From contig JACKFF010000004.1 of the NCBI GenBank assembly GCA_020632595.1, positions 62,001 to 126,000 of the forward strand: a stretch of DNA of 64,000 nt. Reading direction: 5' to 3'. The DNA is from Nitrospiraceae bacterium. GTDB taxonomy: Bacteria; Nitrospirota; Nitrospiria; Nitrospirales; UBA8639. The notes under the pieces are model-generated. The model saw only the letters and a list, made by a program, of their open reading frames with translations, did not search any database and was not told the origin of the DNA. This document shows, piece by piece, positions 36,327 through 44,576 of the stretch (the first letter of the stretch is position 1; every line of letters begins with the position of its first letter). The position numbers were made by a program, and so were the translations under genes.

Positions 36327-36859
36327 TTATCCGTTTGAGATGACCCGGAATCCCCGGTGAAAGGGGGCCTCCGCAAGCCAAGCCTAACCGTAACCAGAAT
36401 GGTTACAGATGAAATGGCCACAACGGTATCGTTGTGTGTACCGGTCCACATTTCTTCCCGATATGCTTTTTATTATTTTTGAGAAGCCGGGTCTTGGAAT
36501 GCACCCTTTGAGGCGAGTGGTTTGCTCTCAAGGCCATCATGGGATATGGCTTGACTTAAAACATGAGGGAGGCCTGCAATGTGAATGGTAGGTGACGTAT
36601 TAGAAATTTCAGAAGAAAAGATGAAAGGACTGAACAGAAAAAGTAACAACAGCAGCGGCCAGAAGACAGGGGTTTTTAATGGACAATCAATGCAGTCCTG
36701 AGATGGAGTTATCCGGGGTTTGGGCTTTTGCTTTCCTGTGTATGTGTAGCTCATCGGGCTGCTCATTTAAGGTCGTAGTGATCACCTTGCCGTCCTGACA
36801 CCGATTTTGTCCTTATCGGATATTCATTGAGATTTATTGATGGTCCTCATCTGAACATT
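36327..36859. other. Intergenic region, about 530 bases, no supported gene
   Basis: Several short frames exist. The most gene-like is on the minus strand (36473-36766) and has one hydrophobic run, FWPLLLLLFLFSPFIF, but no ribosome site, so it is not called. Confidence 0.4.
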
Positions 36860-37261
36860 TCAGGCCTCACTTGAAGTGTCAGGCCCGGTTACCACCAGGG
36901 TTCCTTGCATGATGGGATGAAATGAACAATGGTAAGGATACTGGCCGGGAGGTAAATGACGTAGCGTGAACGTGCGGTTGGGGCCAAGAGGGCCGGAATC
37001 AAAGGCACATCGTTCCCCGTTCTTACATTCATCATGAGTGATGGAATGAAGATCGGCGGTCGGGTTTTCCCAGGAAATAAGAGTGCCTGTTCTAATGTGG
37101 GCGATGTTCGGGGAATAATAGGGAGAGAATGTGCCGAGGATAATTCTAAAGGTAGATGGGCCTGCTGATGCGAAAGGTGCTACCCAAAAAAGACTTACCA
37201 TCAGAAAGATAAAAACTCTTCTTACTAGTTGTCCATACACCGCAAATAGTGTCGTCATCAT
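36860..37261 (-). CDS. Exported plastocyanin-like cupredoxin
   Basis: Encodes 133 residues. A signal peptide (VFIFLMVSLFWVAPFASA) is followed by a small cupredoxin domain: strand FRIILGTFSPYYSPN, then GTLISWENPTADLHSITHDEC giving the first copper His. PPGQYPYHCSFHPIMQGTLVV supplies the remaining ligands C-x2-H-x2-M. It is a likely periplasmic type-1 copper electron carrier. The extra cysteines (HDEC, ERCAF) could form a disulphide. The start is set at ATG 37261; ATG 37258 and a GTG at 37294 are alternatives. It stands alone. Confidence 0.88.
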   Translation of the reverse strand: MMTTLFAVYGQLVRRVFIFLMVSLFWVAPFASAGPSTFRIILGTFSPYYSPNIAHIRTGTLISWENPTADLHSITHDECKNGERCAFDSGPLGPNRTFTLRHLPPGQYPYHCSFHPIMQGTLVVTGPDTSSEA

Positions 37262-37617
37262 TTTCTCGTTTTTGATTGAATTTTGTGTGACCACTTTTTT
37301 TAGTTATACCTCTCAATTAGTTCCTAGATAGCATTTGGGGAAACCCTTTCCCAAAATGGTCTTGGAAAATATCTCATCTCATTATACACGTTACGGTCCT
37401 GGTGTCGTCAGAGGAAGGAGAGCTATCCCGAGGCCTTTAGGAAGTCCGCTCTCTATGTGAGAAATAATACAATCCGCATATTTTGTGGAAGAATAGGGGG
37501 AACAGATTAAAGGGAAATTTTATGTGGTCCAGTTGAGATGGACACCTCGAAAAGATCGCCACCGAAGCTGTGTTATGGGGAAGTCATGGGAGGAAACCGA
37601 AGACGGCAGACTTTTAT
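37262..37617. other. Intergenic region left of the hyp cluster
   Basis: About 355 bases, AT-rich in its left half, lying between the divergent cupredoxin gene and the first reading frame of the hydrogenase-maturation region. No promoter, terminator or repeat was recognised. Confidence 0.35.
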
Positions 37618-38064
37618 ATGGAACAAATCCGGCATATTTCTTCCACCTTAATATTCTTCAAAAATCCCCTCACGGTTGCGTTTCTTGTTGATGCAAACTA
37701 CATTACCACTTTGAAAGCTTACTTGAAGAGGGAAGTCGTGGAAGAAACCATCCTCCTCATTGAAAGTGAGCCTGAAAAGCCGAAGGCCCTCCTTTGCTGT
37801 CTGTCGACAGATGACCGGGTCTTGACCGCGAATGCCGAGAAACATGCCCGGAAGGTCCTAGACCAAATTCCCCCCATAGACGTCATCTCATTCGATGACC
37901 GAATTGCCGATGTTTCCAGCGACGAATTCAATCAAGAAATTCAGGCCGTTGGCTTCTTCTCCAAACTGCGTCTCATCTGGTCGACCATAATGCCAGCCTG
38001 TCTTGGCCCCGGACCGGGACACTCAACATGCCCTATGGAGTCACGGCCACTGGTTCCTGGTTAA
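37618..38064 (+). CDS. Hypothetical protein, probably truncated or fused at its 3' end
   Basis: Encodes 148 residues from the ATG at 37618 (the frame opens at 37570). The first 115 residues look like a soluble alpha/beta protein (TVAFLVDANYITTL, KREVVEETILLIESEPEKPK, CCLSTDDRVLTANAEK, IDVISFDDRIADV). The last 30 residues (from about SKLRLIWS) are translated from DNA that in another frame encodes an NHL-repeat protein, so this end is probably an artefact of a deletion or fusion. No family was recognised. Confidence 0.4.
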   Translation: MEQIRHISSTLIFFKNPLTVAFLVDANYITTLKAYLKREVVEETILLIESEPEKPKALLCCLSTDDRVLTANAEKHARKVLDQIPPIDVISFDDRIADVSSDEFNQEIQAVGFFSKLRLIWSTIMPACLGPGPGHSTCPMESRPLVPG

Positions 38065-38327
38065 TCGTGGCAGATACCGCAAAGTCCCCATTAATTGGTC
38101 TGCATGCTTCCAACCCCCAGACAGGAGCCAAGGCGCAGACGTTGGCCGGCCAACCAACTTTTCAGGCTACAGGGGATAATCAATGGAGTTTTCCCGTGAG
38201 GGGAAGTTTGTGCTTGCCTTATCATGTTCAGGTGTGTGGCACGTTTGTCGTGGTGTCGGACAAAGGCAACAACCGTGCTCAACTGTGGGACATTGATGGA
38301 GCCTGGCTTTCAGGATGGAAACTGTAA
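38028..38327 (+). pseudogene. C-terminal fragment of an NHL-repeat protein
   Basis: The 99 codons read MPYGVTATGSWLIVADTAKS, then WSFPVRGSLCLPYHVQV, then GTFVVVSDKGNNRAQLWDI. This is the tail of an NHL beta-propeller, with two blades showing the DT-x-S-LIG and D-x-GNNR patterns. The N-terminal blades are missing; upstream the frame has no start and runs into a stop at 37896. Intact NHL-repeat proteins occur in some hydrogenase gene clusters, so this may be what is left of one. The stop overlaps the hypF start. Confidence 0.65.
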
Positions 38328-40738
38328 CCCTAAGAAGCTCCAACGAACAGGCTTTCACTATCCAAGTGTCTGGATTGGTCCAGGGTGTCGGTTTTCGTCC
38401 GAGGGTCTGGCAACTGGCTCGACGCCTGGATCTTCGAGGGCGTGTTTCCAACAATGGAAAAGGTGTTCAAATTCTGGTGGCCGGCGAGGAAGAGAACCTC
38501 AGGCAATTCATTCATGAACTGACTCACAATCCTCCACCACTCGCTAAAATTGCCGAAATCTTCACAAGGGGCATTTCCCTGTGTGAGGTCCCCGAAGACA
38601 CGTTTGTCATTGCCGGTACCGACAAAAGTCCTGTGCAGACCGGCATTGTTCCGGATGCGGCCCCTTGTCCGGAGTGCGTGAAGGAAATATTCGATCCATT
38701 TGCACGGCGCTACCGCTATCCCTTTACCAACTGCACGCATTGCGGACCCCGCCTGACGATTCAGGAAGGGATTCCCTATGACCGGCCTTCCACCACACTG
38801 AAGGATTTTCCTCTGTGCGAGGCCTGCCTGAAGGAATATCAGGACCCCCAAAACCGCCGATTTCATGCCCAGCCGATCGCGTGCCATGCATGCGGACCGA
38901 AGGTGTGGATTGAACGTCTGGATGGAAAACCCGTGACGGTGCATTCCTATACGATGCTGGATGAGGCCGATGCGGTCTGCAGTCTTCTCCAGAAAGGGCA
39001 CATTGTGGCCATTAAAGGATTAGGCGGTTTTCAACTTGCCTGCGATGCCACCCGGGAGGACGCGGTCAGCCGGCTTCGGGCCTTAAAACACAGGGAGGGA
39101 AAACCCCTGGCATTAATGGCGCGCGATCTGGAAGTGATTCGCCGGTATTGTGCGGTAGGGGAGAGGGAAGCCGAACTCCTACAAAGCCAGGCGGCCCCCA
39201 TTGTCATCCTTAAGCGCCATCCGGAGAGGGCCCTTGCGCCAAGTGTCGCGCCCGGCATGTCGACCTATGGATGTATGTTAGCCAGCTCACCGCTGCACCA
39301 TTTGATCCTCCACCGCATGGCTCAGCCGATTGTATTAACCAGCGGAAACCATGCCGGCGAACCCCAGTGGATCGACAATGACCAGGCCAAAGTACATTTG
39401 AACAACATTGCCGAGTTTGTGGTCCTGCATAATCGGGGGATTGCCCAACGTGTTGACGATTCGGTGGTCAAAGTCATGGATCAGGTCCCACGGGTGCTGC
39501 GACGCAGTCGAGGGTTTGCGCCCATACCCATAGGGTTTCCCCAGGGCTTTGAACACAGTCCTGCGATTCTTGCTATGGGCGGTGAGCTCAAAAATACCTT
39601 CTGCTTTCTCAAAGATGGACAAGCCCTGCTTTCCCATCACATTGGAGATTTGGAAGACTCGTTGACCTATGCCGATTATCAACGAGCCATCTCTCATTAC
39701 CAACACCTCTTTGAGCACAAACCTGACTGCATCGCCGTTGATTTGCACCCGGAATACCTGTCGAGCAAGTTGGGACGGGCCCAAGCCAACTTCGGACATC
39801 TTCCGGTTTTTGATATCCAACATCACCATGCTCATCTCGCGGCCTGTCTGGTCGAAAATGGGATTTGCGTAACAACTGCACCGGTCCTTGGGGTAGTCTT
39901 GGATGGGTTGGGCTATGGGGAAGACGATACGATGTGGGGCGGCGAATTTTTGCTGGCGGATTATGCGGGCTTCACCCGGGTGGGCACCTTTAAGCCCGTG
40001 CCAATGCTCGGCGGAACTCAGGCCATTAAGGAACCGTGGCGAAACACCTATGCGCATGTGATGGCAGAAATGGGATGGGCGGAATTTGCGATGAACTACT
40101 CCGATCTGCCATTGTGTAATTTTCTCGAGAAAAAACCTCGCGTGATGTTGGATCGCATGCTGAACCACCGGATTAATAGCCCACTGGCGAGTTCCTGCGG
40201 TCGGTTGTTCGATGCCGCCGCCGCTGCGATGGGTATTTGCACAGAACACGTGTTCTATGAGGGGCAGGCGGCAATGGAGATGGAAGCGCTGGTGGATGAG
40301 GACACACTTCATCATGAGGACGAATCGTTGGCGTATCCATTTTCTATTTTGCGCCTGAAGCACTCTGGATTACCCTATGTCGAACCGTTGGGAATGTGGC
40401 AGGCCCTTTTGGGCGACCTTATCCTCCACACGCCCGTTCCGGTCATGGCCGCACGGTTTCATAAGGGACTTGCCAACGTGATTTGTCAGATGGTTACACA
40501 GGGCTCACAATCTCCTGACGGTCATGACCGGCATCAAACGGTAGTCCTTTCAGGTGGCGTGTTTCAAAATCAGGTGTTGTTTGAACTCGTGAAAGGCAAA
40601 TTGACGGCAGAAGGGTTCAACGTCCTTTCCCACAAACAGGTTCCCATGAACGATGGTGGCATTGCCCTTGGACAGGCCGCGATTGCCGCCGCTCGTTCGT
40701 TGCAAGAGACCAATGAGGTTCGATCCACATGTGTTTAG
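38315..40738 (+). CDS. hypF: Carbamoyltransferase HypF
   Basis: Encodes 807 residues. The acylphosphatase domain comes first (about 14-100, VSGLVQGVGFRPRV). Two zinc fingers follow, each C-x2-C-x18-C-x2-C (CPEC...CTHC and CEAC...CHAC), then a YrdC-like carbamoyl-AMP domain (VAIKGLGGFQLACDAT) and a Kae1-like C-terminal domain (DIQHHHAHLAACL; LSGGVFQNQVL). HypF uses carbamoyl phosphate and ATP to carbamoylate the HypE C-terminal cysteine, the first step in making the CN ligands of [NiFe] hydrogenase. Full length. It overlaps hypC by 10 bases. Confidence 0.96.
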   Translation: METVTLRSSNEQAFTIQVSGLVQGVGFRPRVWQLARRLDLRGRVSNNGKGVQILVAGEEENLRQFIHELTHNPPPLAKIAEIFTRGISLCEVPEDTFVIAGTDKSPVQTGIVPDAAPCPECVKEIFDPFARRYRYPFTNCTHCGPRLTIQEGIPYDRPSTTLKDFPLCEACLKEYQDPQNRRFHAQPIACHACGPKVWIERLDGKPVTVHSYTMLDEADAVCSLLQKGHIVAIKGLGGFQLACDATREDAVSRLRALKHREGKPLALMARDLEVIRRYCAVGEREAELLQSQAAPIVILKRHPERALAPSVAPGMSTYGCMLASSPLHHLILHRMAQPIVLTSGNHAGEPQWIDNDQAKVHLNNIAEFVVLHNRGIAQRVDDSVVKVMDQVPRVLRRSRGFAPIPIGFPQGFEHSPAILAMGGELKNTFCFLKDGQALLSHHIGDLEDSLTYADYQRAISHYQHLFEHKPDCIAVDLHPEYLSSKLGRAQANFGHLPVFDIQHHHAHLAACLVENGICVTTAPVLGVVLDGLGYGEDDTMWGGEFLLADYAGFTRVGTFKPVPMLGGTQAIKEPWRNTYAHVMAEMGWAEFAMNYSDLPLCNFLEKKPRVMLDRMLNHRINSPLASSCGRLFDAAAAAMGICTEHVFYEGQAAMEMEALVDEDTLHHEDESLAYPFSILRLKHSGLPYVEPLGMWQALLGDLILHTPVPVMAARFHKGLANVICQMVTQGSQSPDGHDRHQTVVLSGGVFQNQVLFELVKGKLTAEGFNVLSHKQVPMNDGGIALGQAAIAAARSLQETNEVRSTCV

Positions 40739-41010
40739 GCATACCCGGCCAAATTGTAGAAATCAGCAATGTGGAGCATAAGCTCGCGATCGTGAACGTG
40801 GGTGGAGTTCGACGGGAAGTGAATATCGCTTGCATTGTCGATGAGGAGCATTCCCCTGTGTCATGTGTGGGGGATTGGGTGCTGATCCACGTCGGATTTG
40901 CCATGAGTCGTATTGACGAAAAGGAAGCTAAGCGGACGCTAGAGTTGCTGACTGAAATGGGAGAAGTGCAAATAAAAATCCAGGCGATGCGTCAGTCAAA
41001 TACCTCCTAA
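40729..41010 (+). CDS. hypC: Hydrogenase maturation chaperone HypC
   Basis: Encodes 93 residues with the diagnostic MCLGIPGQIVEI; Cys2 is the residue that binds iron and HypD. The body VGGVRREVNIACI and VGDWVLIHVGFAMSRID are also typical. HypC carries the Fe(CN)2CO unit to the hydrogenase large-subunit precursor with HypD. Start overlaps the hypF end; a SIS-domain gene, not hypD, comes next after 11 bases. Confidence 0.96.
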   Translation: MCLGIPGQIVEISNVEHKLAIVNVGGVRREVNIACIVDEEHSPVSCVGDWVLIHVGFAMSRIDEKEAKRTLELLTEMGEVQIKIQAMRQSNTS

Positions 41011-41021
41011 AGGATAGCCGC

Positions 41022-41714
41022 GTGTCTAATCACAAAACATTAGCCTCCCTCTATCCCTTCCTGCAGCCGTCTTCGAAAGATTCGGCACGTGTACAAGCCG
41101 GATTGCTCGAATCGGTGAGAATGAAATCACAAGATAGCCGGCAGGTCATCCAAACCTTTTTCGACGCACAGGCCGAAAAAGTCTTGGCCGCTGCCATGGC
41201 CATAGCGGATATGTATCAACGAAACGGGCGCCTGTTTACCATGGGCAACGGCGGATCGAGCTGTGATGCGGCCCATATTGCCGTGGAATTTTTGCATCCA
41301 GTCACCACCGGGCGCCCTGCGCTCCCCGCCGTCAATCTTGCGGCGGATCAGGCCATGATGACCGCTGTGGGAAATGATGTGGGGTTTGATCACATTTTTG
41401 TGCGCCAGTTAATCGCTCAGGGAAAGTCCGGAGACGGATTGATCGGCGTGTCCACCAGCGGCAATTCCGAAAATATTATGCGGACTTTTGTGAAGGCCAA
41501 GGAGATGGGATTGACCACCATCGGCCTGACGGGGGGAGCGGGCGGAGCCATGGCCACATCTTCTGCCATTGATCATTGCCTGGTTGTGCCGACTGAGAGT
41601 ATTCACCGGATTCAAGAGTGCCATGTTTTGATCTATCACATTCTTTGGGATCTCGTGCACACCCTGCTTGCTGATCATCGCGGCGCGTCAGCCACGAAAA
41701 AGGACACCCCATGA
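41022..41714 (+). CDS. SIS-domain sugar-phosphate isomerase (GmhA-like) inside the hyp operon
   Basis: Encodes 230 residues. A helical N-terminus is followed by a SIS domain with GNGGSSCDAAHIAVEFLHP and GVSTSGNSENIMRTF, the GmhA/DiaA pattern. GmhA converts sedoheptulose 7-phosphate to D-glycero-D-manno-heptose 7-phosphate. The start is GTG at 41022 with AAGGA 7 bases upstream. It lies tightly between hypC and hypD (4-base overlap with hypD), so it is certainly co-transcribed with them. No other heptose gene is present, so a link to hydrogenase maturation rather than lipopolysaccharide is possible but unproven. Confidence 0.88.
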   Translation: MSNHKTLASLYPFLQPSSKDSARVQAGLLESVRMKSQDSRQVIQTFFDAQAEKVLAAAMAIADMYQRNGRLFTMGNGGSSCDAAHIAVEFLHPVTTGRPALPAVNLAADQAMMTAVGNDVGFDHIFVRQLIAQGKSGDGLIGVSTSGNSENIMRTFVKAKEMGLTTIGLTGGAGGAMATSSAIDHCLVVPTESIHRIQECHVLIYHILWDLVHTLLADHRGASATKKDTP

Positions 41715-42856
41715 AATTTGTCGATGAATTTCGGGATCCCCAAAAAGCCCGGATCCTTCTCCAGGAAATTGAGGGGCTGGTGAGACGAATACCCGTCTGC
41801 CGCGACCGGCCCATTTGGATCATGGAGGTCTGCGGTGGGCATACACACACCATCTTTCGCTATGGTCTCCATAACATGCTCCCGAAGGAAGTGGAGTTTA
41901 TCCATGGACCGGGCTGCCCGGTTTGCGTCCTGCCACGAGGCCGCGTGGATGACTGTATTGCCCTGGCTGAACGGGACGAGGTGATCATGACCACATTCGG
42001 GGATGCCATGCGAGTGACCGGCTCAAAGAAAAATCTTTTGCAAGCCAAAGCCGAGGGAGCCGATGTGCGCATGGTCTATTCTCCATTAGACGCCTTGAAT
42101 CTCGCGCGAGTGAATCCTGCTCGAGAAGTCATATTTTTCGGGCTTGGTTTTGAGACCACCATGCCCAGTACGGCGTTGACCATACTCCAGGCAAAGCAAG
42201 AAGGGATCAACAATTTTTCGATCTTTTGTAACCACATCACGATCATTCCCACGATCAAGGCCCTTCTGGATTCTCCTGATCTTCAGCTTGACGGCTTTTT
42301 GGGCCCCGGCCATGTGAGCATGGTGATCGGAACGAAGCCCTACTCATTTATCGCTGAATTTTATCGAAAGCCCATCACCATCGCCGGGTTTGAACCACTG
42401 GACATTTTGCAGTCCGTGTGGATGGTTCTGAAACAATTGGCGGAGGGACGCTGTGAAGTCGAAAATCAATATACACGGATTGTTCCTCCTGATGGGAACA
42501 CGCAAGCGTTAGAGGCTATTCAAGAGGTGTTTGAACTCCGGGAGTTTTTTGAGTGGCGGGGGTTGGGGTCCATCGATCACTCCGGGGTCCGGGTCCGTGA
42601 GGAATTTTCTGCGTTTGACGCTGAACGAAAATTTCCTCTTCCCAATCTGAAAATTGCCGATCCCACGTCCTGCCAATGCGGGGAAGTGTTGAAGGGGGTG
42701 ATTAAGCCGAGCCAATGTAAGGTTTTTGGTATGGCCTGCACTCCCCAAAATCCCTTGGGAGCGTTGATGGTTTCGACGGAAGGCGCCTGTGCCGCCTACT
42801 ACAACTACGGCTGGATTCCTGAAGAAGATCTGCATGCAACCAGAAGCTCCGTATAA
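41711..42856 (+). CDS. hypD: Hydrogenase maturation factor HypD
   Basis: Encodes 381 residues with all HypD signatures: MEVCGGHTHTIFRYG, HGPGCPVCVLPRG, GLGFETTMPSTA and the late cysteine set CQCGEVLKG ... CKVFGMACTP ... GACAAYYNYG that holds the [4Fe-4S] cluster. HypD with HypC forms the scaffold on which Fe(CN)2CO is built. AAGGA lies just upstream and the start overlaps the preceding gene as ATGA. Confidence 0.97.
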   Translation: MKFVDEFRDPQKARILLQEIEGLVRRIPVCRDRPIWIMEVCGGHTHTIFRYGLHNMLPKEVEFIHGPGCPVCVLPRGRVDDCIALAERDEVIMTTFGDAMRVTGSKKNLLQAKAEGADVRMVYSPLDALNLARVNPAREVIFFGLGFETTMPSTALTILQAKQEGINNFSIFCNHITIIPTIKALLDSPDLQLDGFLGPGHVSMVIGTKPYSFIAEFYRKPITIAGFEPLDILQSVWMVLKQLAEGRCEVENQYTRIVPPDGNTQALEAIQEVFELREFFEWRGLGSIDHSGVRVREEFSAFDAERKFPLPNLKIADPTSCQCGEVLKGVIKPSQCKVFGMACTPQNPLGALMVSTEGACAAYYNYGWIPEEDLHATRSSV

Positions 42857-42860
42857 GAAA

Positions 42861-43985
42861 ATGAAAAATCTAAACGATCAGTTGAATATGATGAATCCTG
42901 AATCGCTTATTTCCTCTCAACAGGCTTTTGTCAGGGCCAAGCCCATGCAGAACCGAACCACTAACAATGAACGGATTACCCTGGCTCATGGGAGTGGCGG
43001 CAAAGCCATGCGAGATCTCATTCAGAATCTGTTGGTCCCAACCTTTAATAATCCCCTCCTCGATACCTTAGAAGATCAGGCCACCATCCCGTTGGGAGAA
43101 TTACTCCAACATGGTGACCGGCTGGCGTTTACGACGGATAGCTATGTTGTGGATCCCTTATTTTTCCCGGGAGGCAACATTGGCGAATTGGCCGTGAACG
43201 GGACGGTTAATGACCTGGCGGTCAGCGGGGCACGCCCGCTATTTTTGTCTTGCGGACTGGTGATTGAGGAAGGTTTTCCCTTTGAAACCCTCGCCCTCAT
43301 TGTCGAAGGTATGAAACAAGCGGCTGATCGAGCTGGTGTATCCATCGTCACGGGCGATACCAAAGTCGTCGAAAAAGGTTCCGCGGATAAGCTCTTCATT
43401 AACACGGCGGGTATCGGTGTGATTCGAGAAGGGGTGGCCATTGCGGCAACTAAGGCTCAGGCGGGGGATGCCATCATTACGAACGGTTTTATCGGTGACC
43501 ACGGCGTGGCCATTCTTCTGGCTCGAAATGAATTGGCCCTGGAAGCCGATGTCCAAAGCGACACTCAGCCGGTCCACGATCTGGTGTCCCATATGCTGGA
43601 TGTCTGTTCCCGGATCCATTGTTTGCGTGATGCCACGCGCGGCGGGTTGGCCACCGTCCTCAATGAATTCGCCTCGGCCTCAAATGTGTCGATTCAGATC
43701 AACGAACCCCATGTGCCTGTTCGAGAATCGGTTCGAGGGGCCTGTGAAATTCTCGGACTCGACCCTCTGTACCTGGCCAATGAGGGAAAAATTGTGGCGG
43801 TGGTCCCTTCTGAGAACGCTCACGAACTTGTTGAAGCCATGCGGGACCATCCCCTAGGCAAAGACAGCGCTATCATCGGGAAGGTCAACGCCTCACCGGC
43901 AGGAACCGTGATACTTGCCACCACCTTCGGAGGAACACGAATCGTGGATACGCTGGTGGGCGATCAATTGCCGCGAATCTGCTAG
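42861..43985 (+). CDS. hypE: Carbamoyl dehydratase HypE
   Basis: Encodes 374 residues from ATG 42861. The PurM-like ATP-binding start ITLAHGSGGKAMRDLI and the middle RDATRGGLATVLNEFA are diagnostic. The C-terminus PRIC ends in the Cys that receives the carbamoyl group from HypF and is dehydrated to thiocyanate. The start is uncertain: the frame begins inside hypD at 42789, and in-frame ATGs at 42861, 42891 and 42945 all precede the conserved region without a clear Shine-Dalgarno. The 42945 start would give the usual family length. Confidence 0.94.
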   Translation: MKNLNDQLNMMNPESLISSQQAFVRAKPMQNRTTNNERITLAHGSGGKAMRDLIQNLLVPTFNNPLLDTLEDQATIPLGELLQHGDRLAFTTDSYVVDPLFFPGGNIGELAVNGTVNDLAVSGARPLFLSCGLVIEEGFPFETLALIVEGMKQAADRAGVSIVTGDTKVVEKGSADKLFINTAGIGVIREGVAIAATKAQAGDAIITNGFIGDHGVAILLARNELALEADVQSDTQPVHDLVSHMLDVCSRIHCLRDATRGGLATVLNEFASASNVSIQINEPHVPVRESVRGACEILGLDPLYLANEGKIVAVVPSENAHELVEAMRDHPLGKDSAIIGKVNASPAGTVILATTFGGTRIVDTLVGDQLPRIC

Positions 43986-44085
43986 AGAAGAATAGTCATG
44001 AAATTTATGACGTCTGAAATACTGGAAATCCTTGAGGAGGGGCAACTCTACCGGTTGACCTATGCGGCGGGTTGGGCTCTGTCTC

Positions 44086-44259
44086 ATGAGCGATAAGGGG
44101 ATCGTTCGGACCGGGCAACCCCCTTCAGACTCTCTCGATCTCGAAAAACTAAAAGCCGTTCTCACCGGGCGGCTGCGGCATGAATCCTTAGCGGCTCTTT
44201 TTAACATCACCGCCAGTGGGAAATCCACTGCTCTGGACAGGTTCACATGCACGAATTAG
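44086..44259 (+). CDS. Small uncharacterised reading frame between hypE and hypA
   Basis: Encodes 57 residues (frame open from 44062), starting MSDKGIVRTGQPPSDSLDLE and ending by overlap with the hypA start (13 bases). Just before it, ATG 43998 to TAA 44096 gives a 32-residue frame starting MKFMTSEILEILEEGQLYRL and overlapping this one in the +1 register. Read together they could be one roughly 90-residue gene with a frameshift, or two tiny genes. The compact overlaps suggest coding, but nothing was recognised. Confidence 0.35.
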   Translation: MSDKGIVRTGQPPSDSLDLEKLKAVLTGRLRHESLAALFNITASGKSTALDRFTCTN

Positions 44260-44576
44260 GGATCACTCGAAATATTGTGGCCATTGTCACAGAAAAGGCC
44301 GGTGGAGAGCCGGTGAAGCGCGTGACGATCGGCATCGGTAAACTGAGTGCGGTCTTGCCGGAAGCGATCCGGTTTTGTTTCGACATTGTCAGTCAAGGAA
44401 CCGTGGCGGAGGGTGCTGACTTGGAGATCCTTGAAATACCGGGAACAGCTGAATGCCGAACCTGTGGAACGCATTTTGAACTCGAGCAACTCTACGGCCA
44501 ATGTCCGTGTGGTTCTGTCGACATCACGCGGCTCACGGGAGAGGAACTGCTTGTGAAACACATGGTGACAGCCTGA
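44247..44576 (+). CDS. hypA: Hydrogenase nickel-insertion protein HypA
   Basis: Encodes 109 residues. The N-terminal MHELGITRNIV contains His2, the nickel ligand. The zinc domain has CRTCGTHF and later QCPCGS, so the second knuckle is C-x-C in place of C-x2-C. HypA works with HypB to insert nickel after Fe(CN)2CO is in place. It overlaps hypB by one base (TGATG). Confidence 0.95.
   Translation: MHELGITRNIVAIVTEKAGGEPVKRVTIGIGKLSAVLPEAIRFCFDIVSQGTVAEGADLEILEIPGTAECRTCGTHFELEQLYGQCPCGSVDITRLTGEELLVKHMVTA

Noticed and set aside
36473..36766. A 97-codon minus-strand frame with one hydrophobic stretch
   Set aside because: No ribosome site, no similarity recognised, and the region looks intergenic.
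39335..40363. A 342-codon minus-strand frame inside hypF
   Set aside because: It lies wholly within hypF, which has all expected motifs; composition is that of an antisense shadow.
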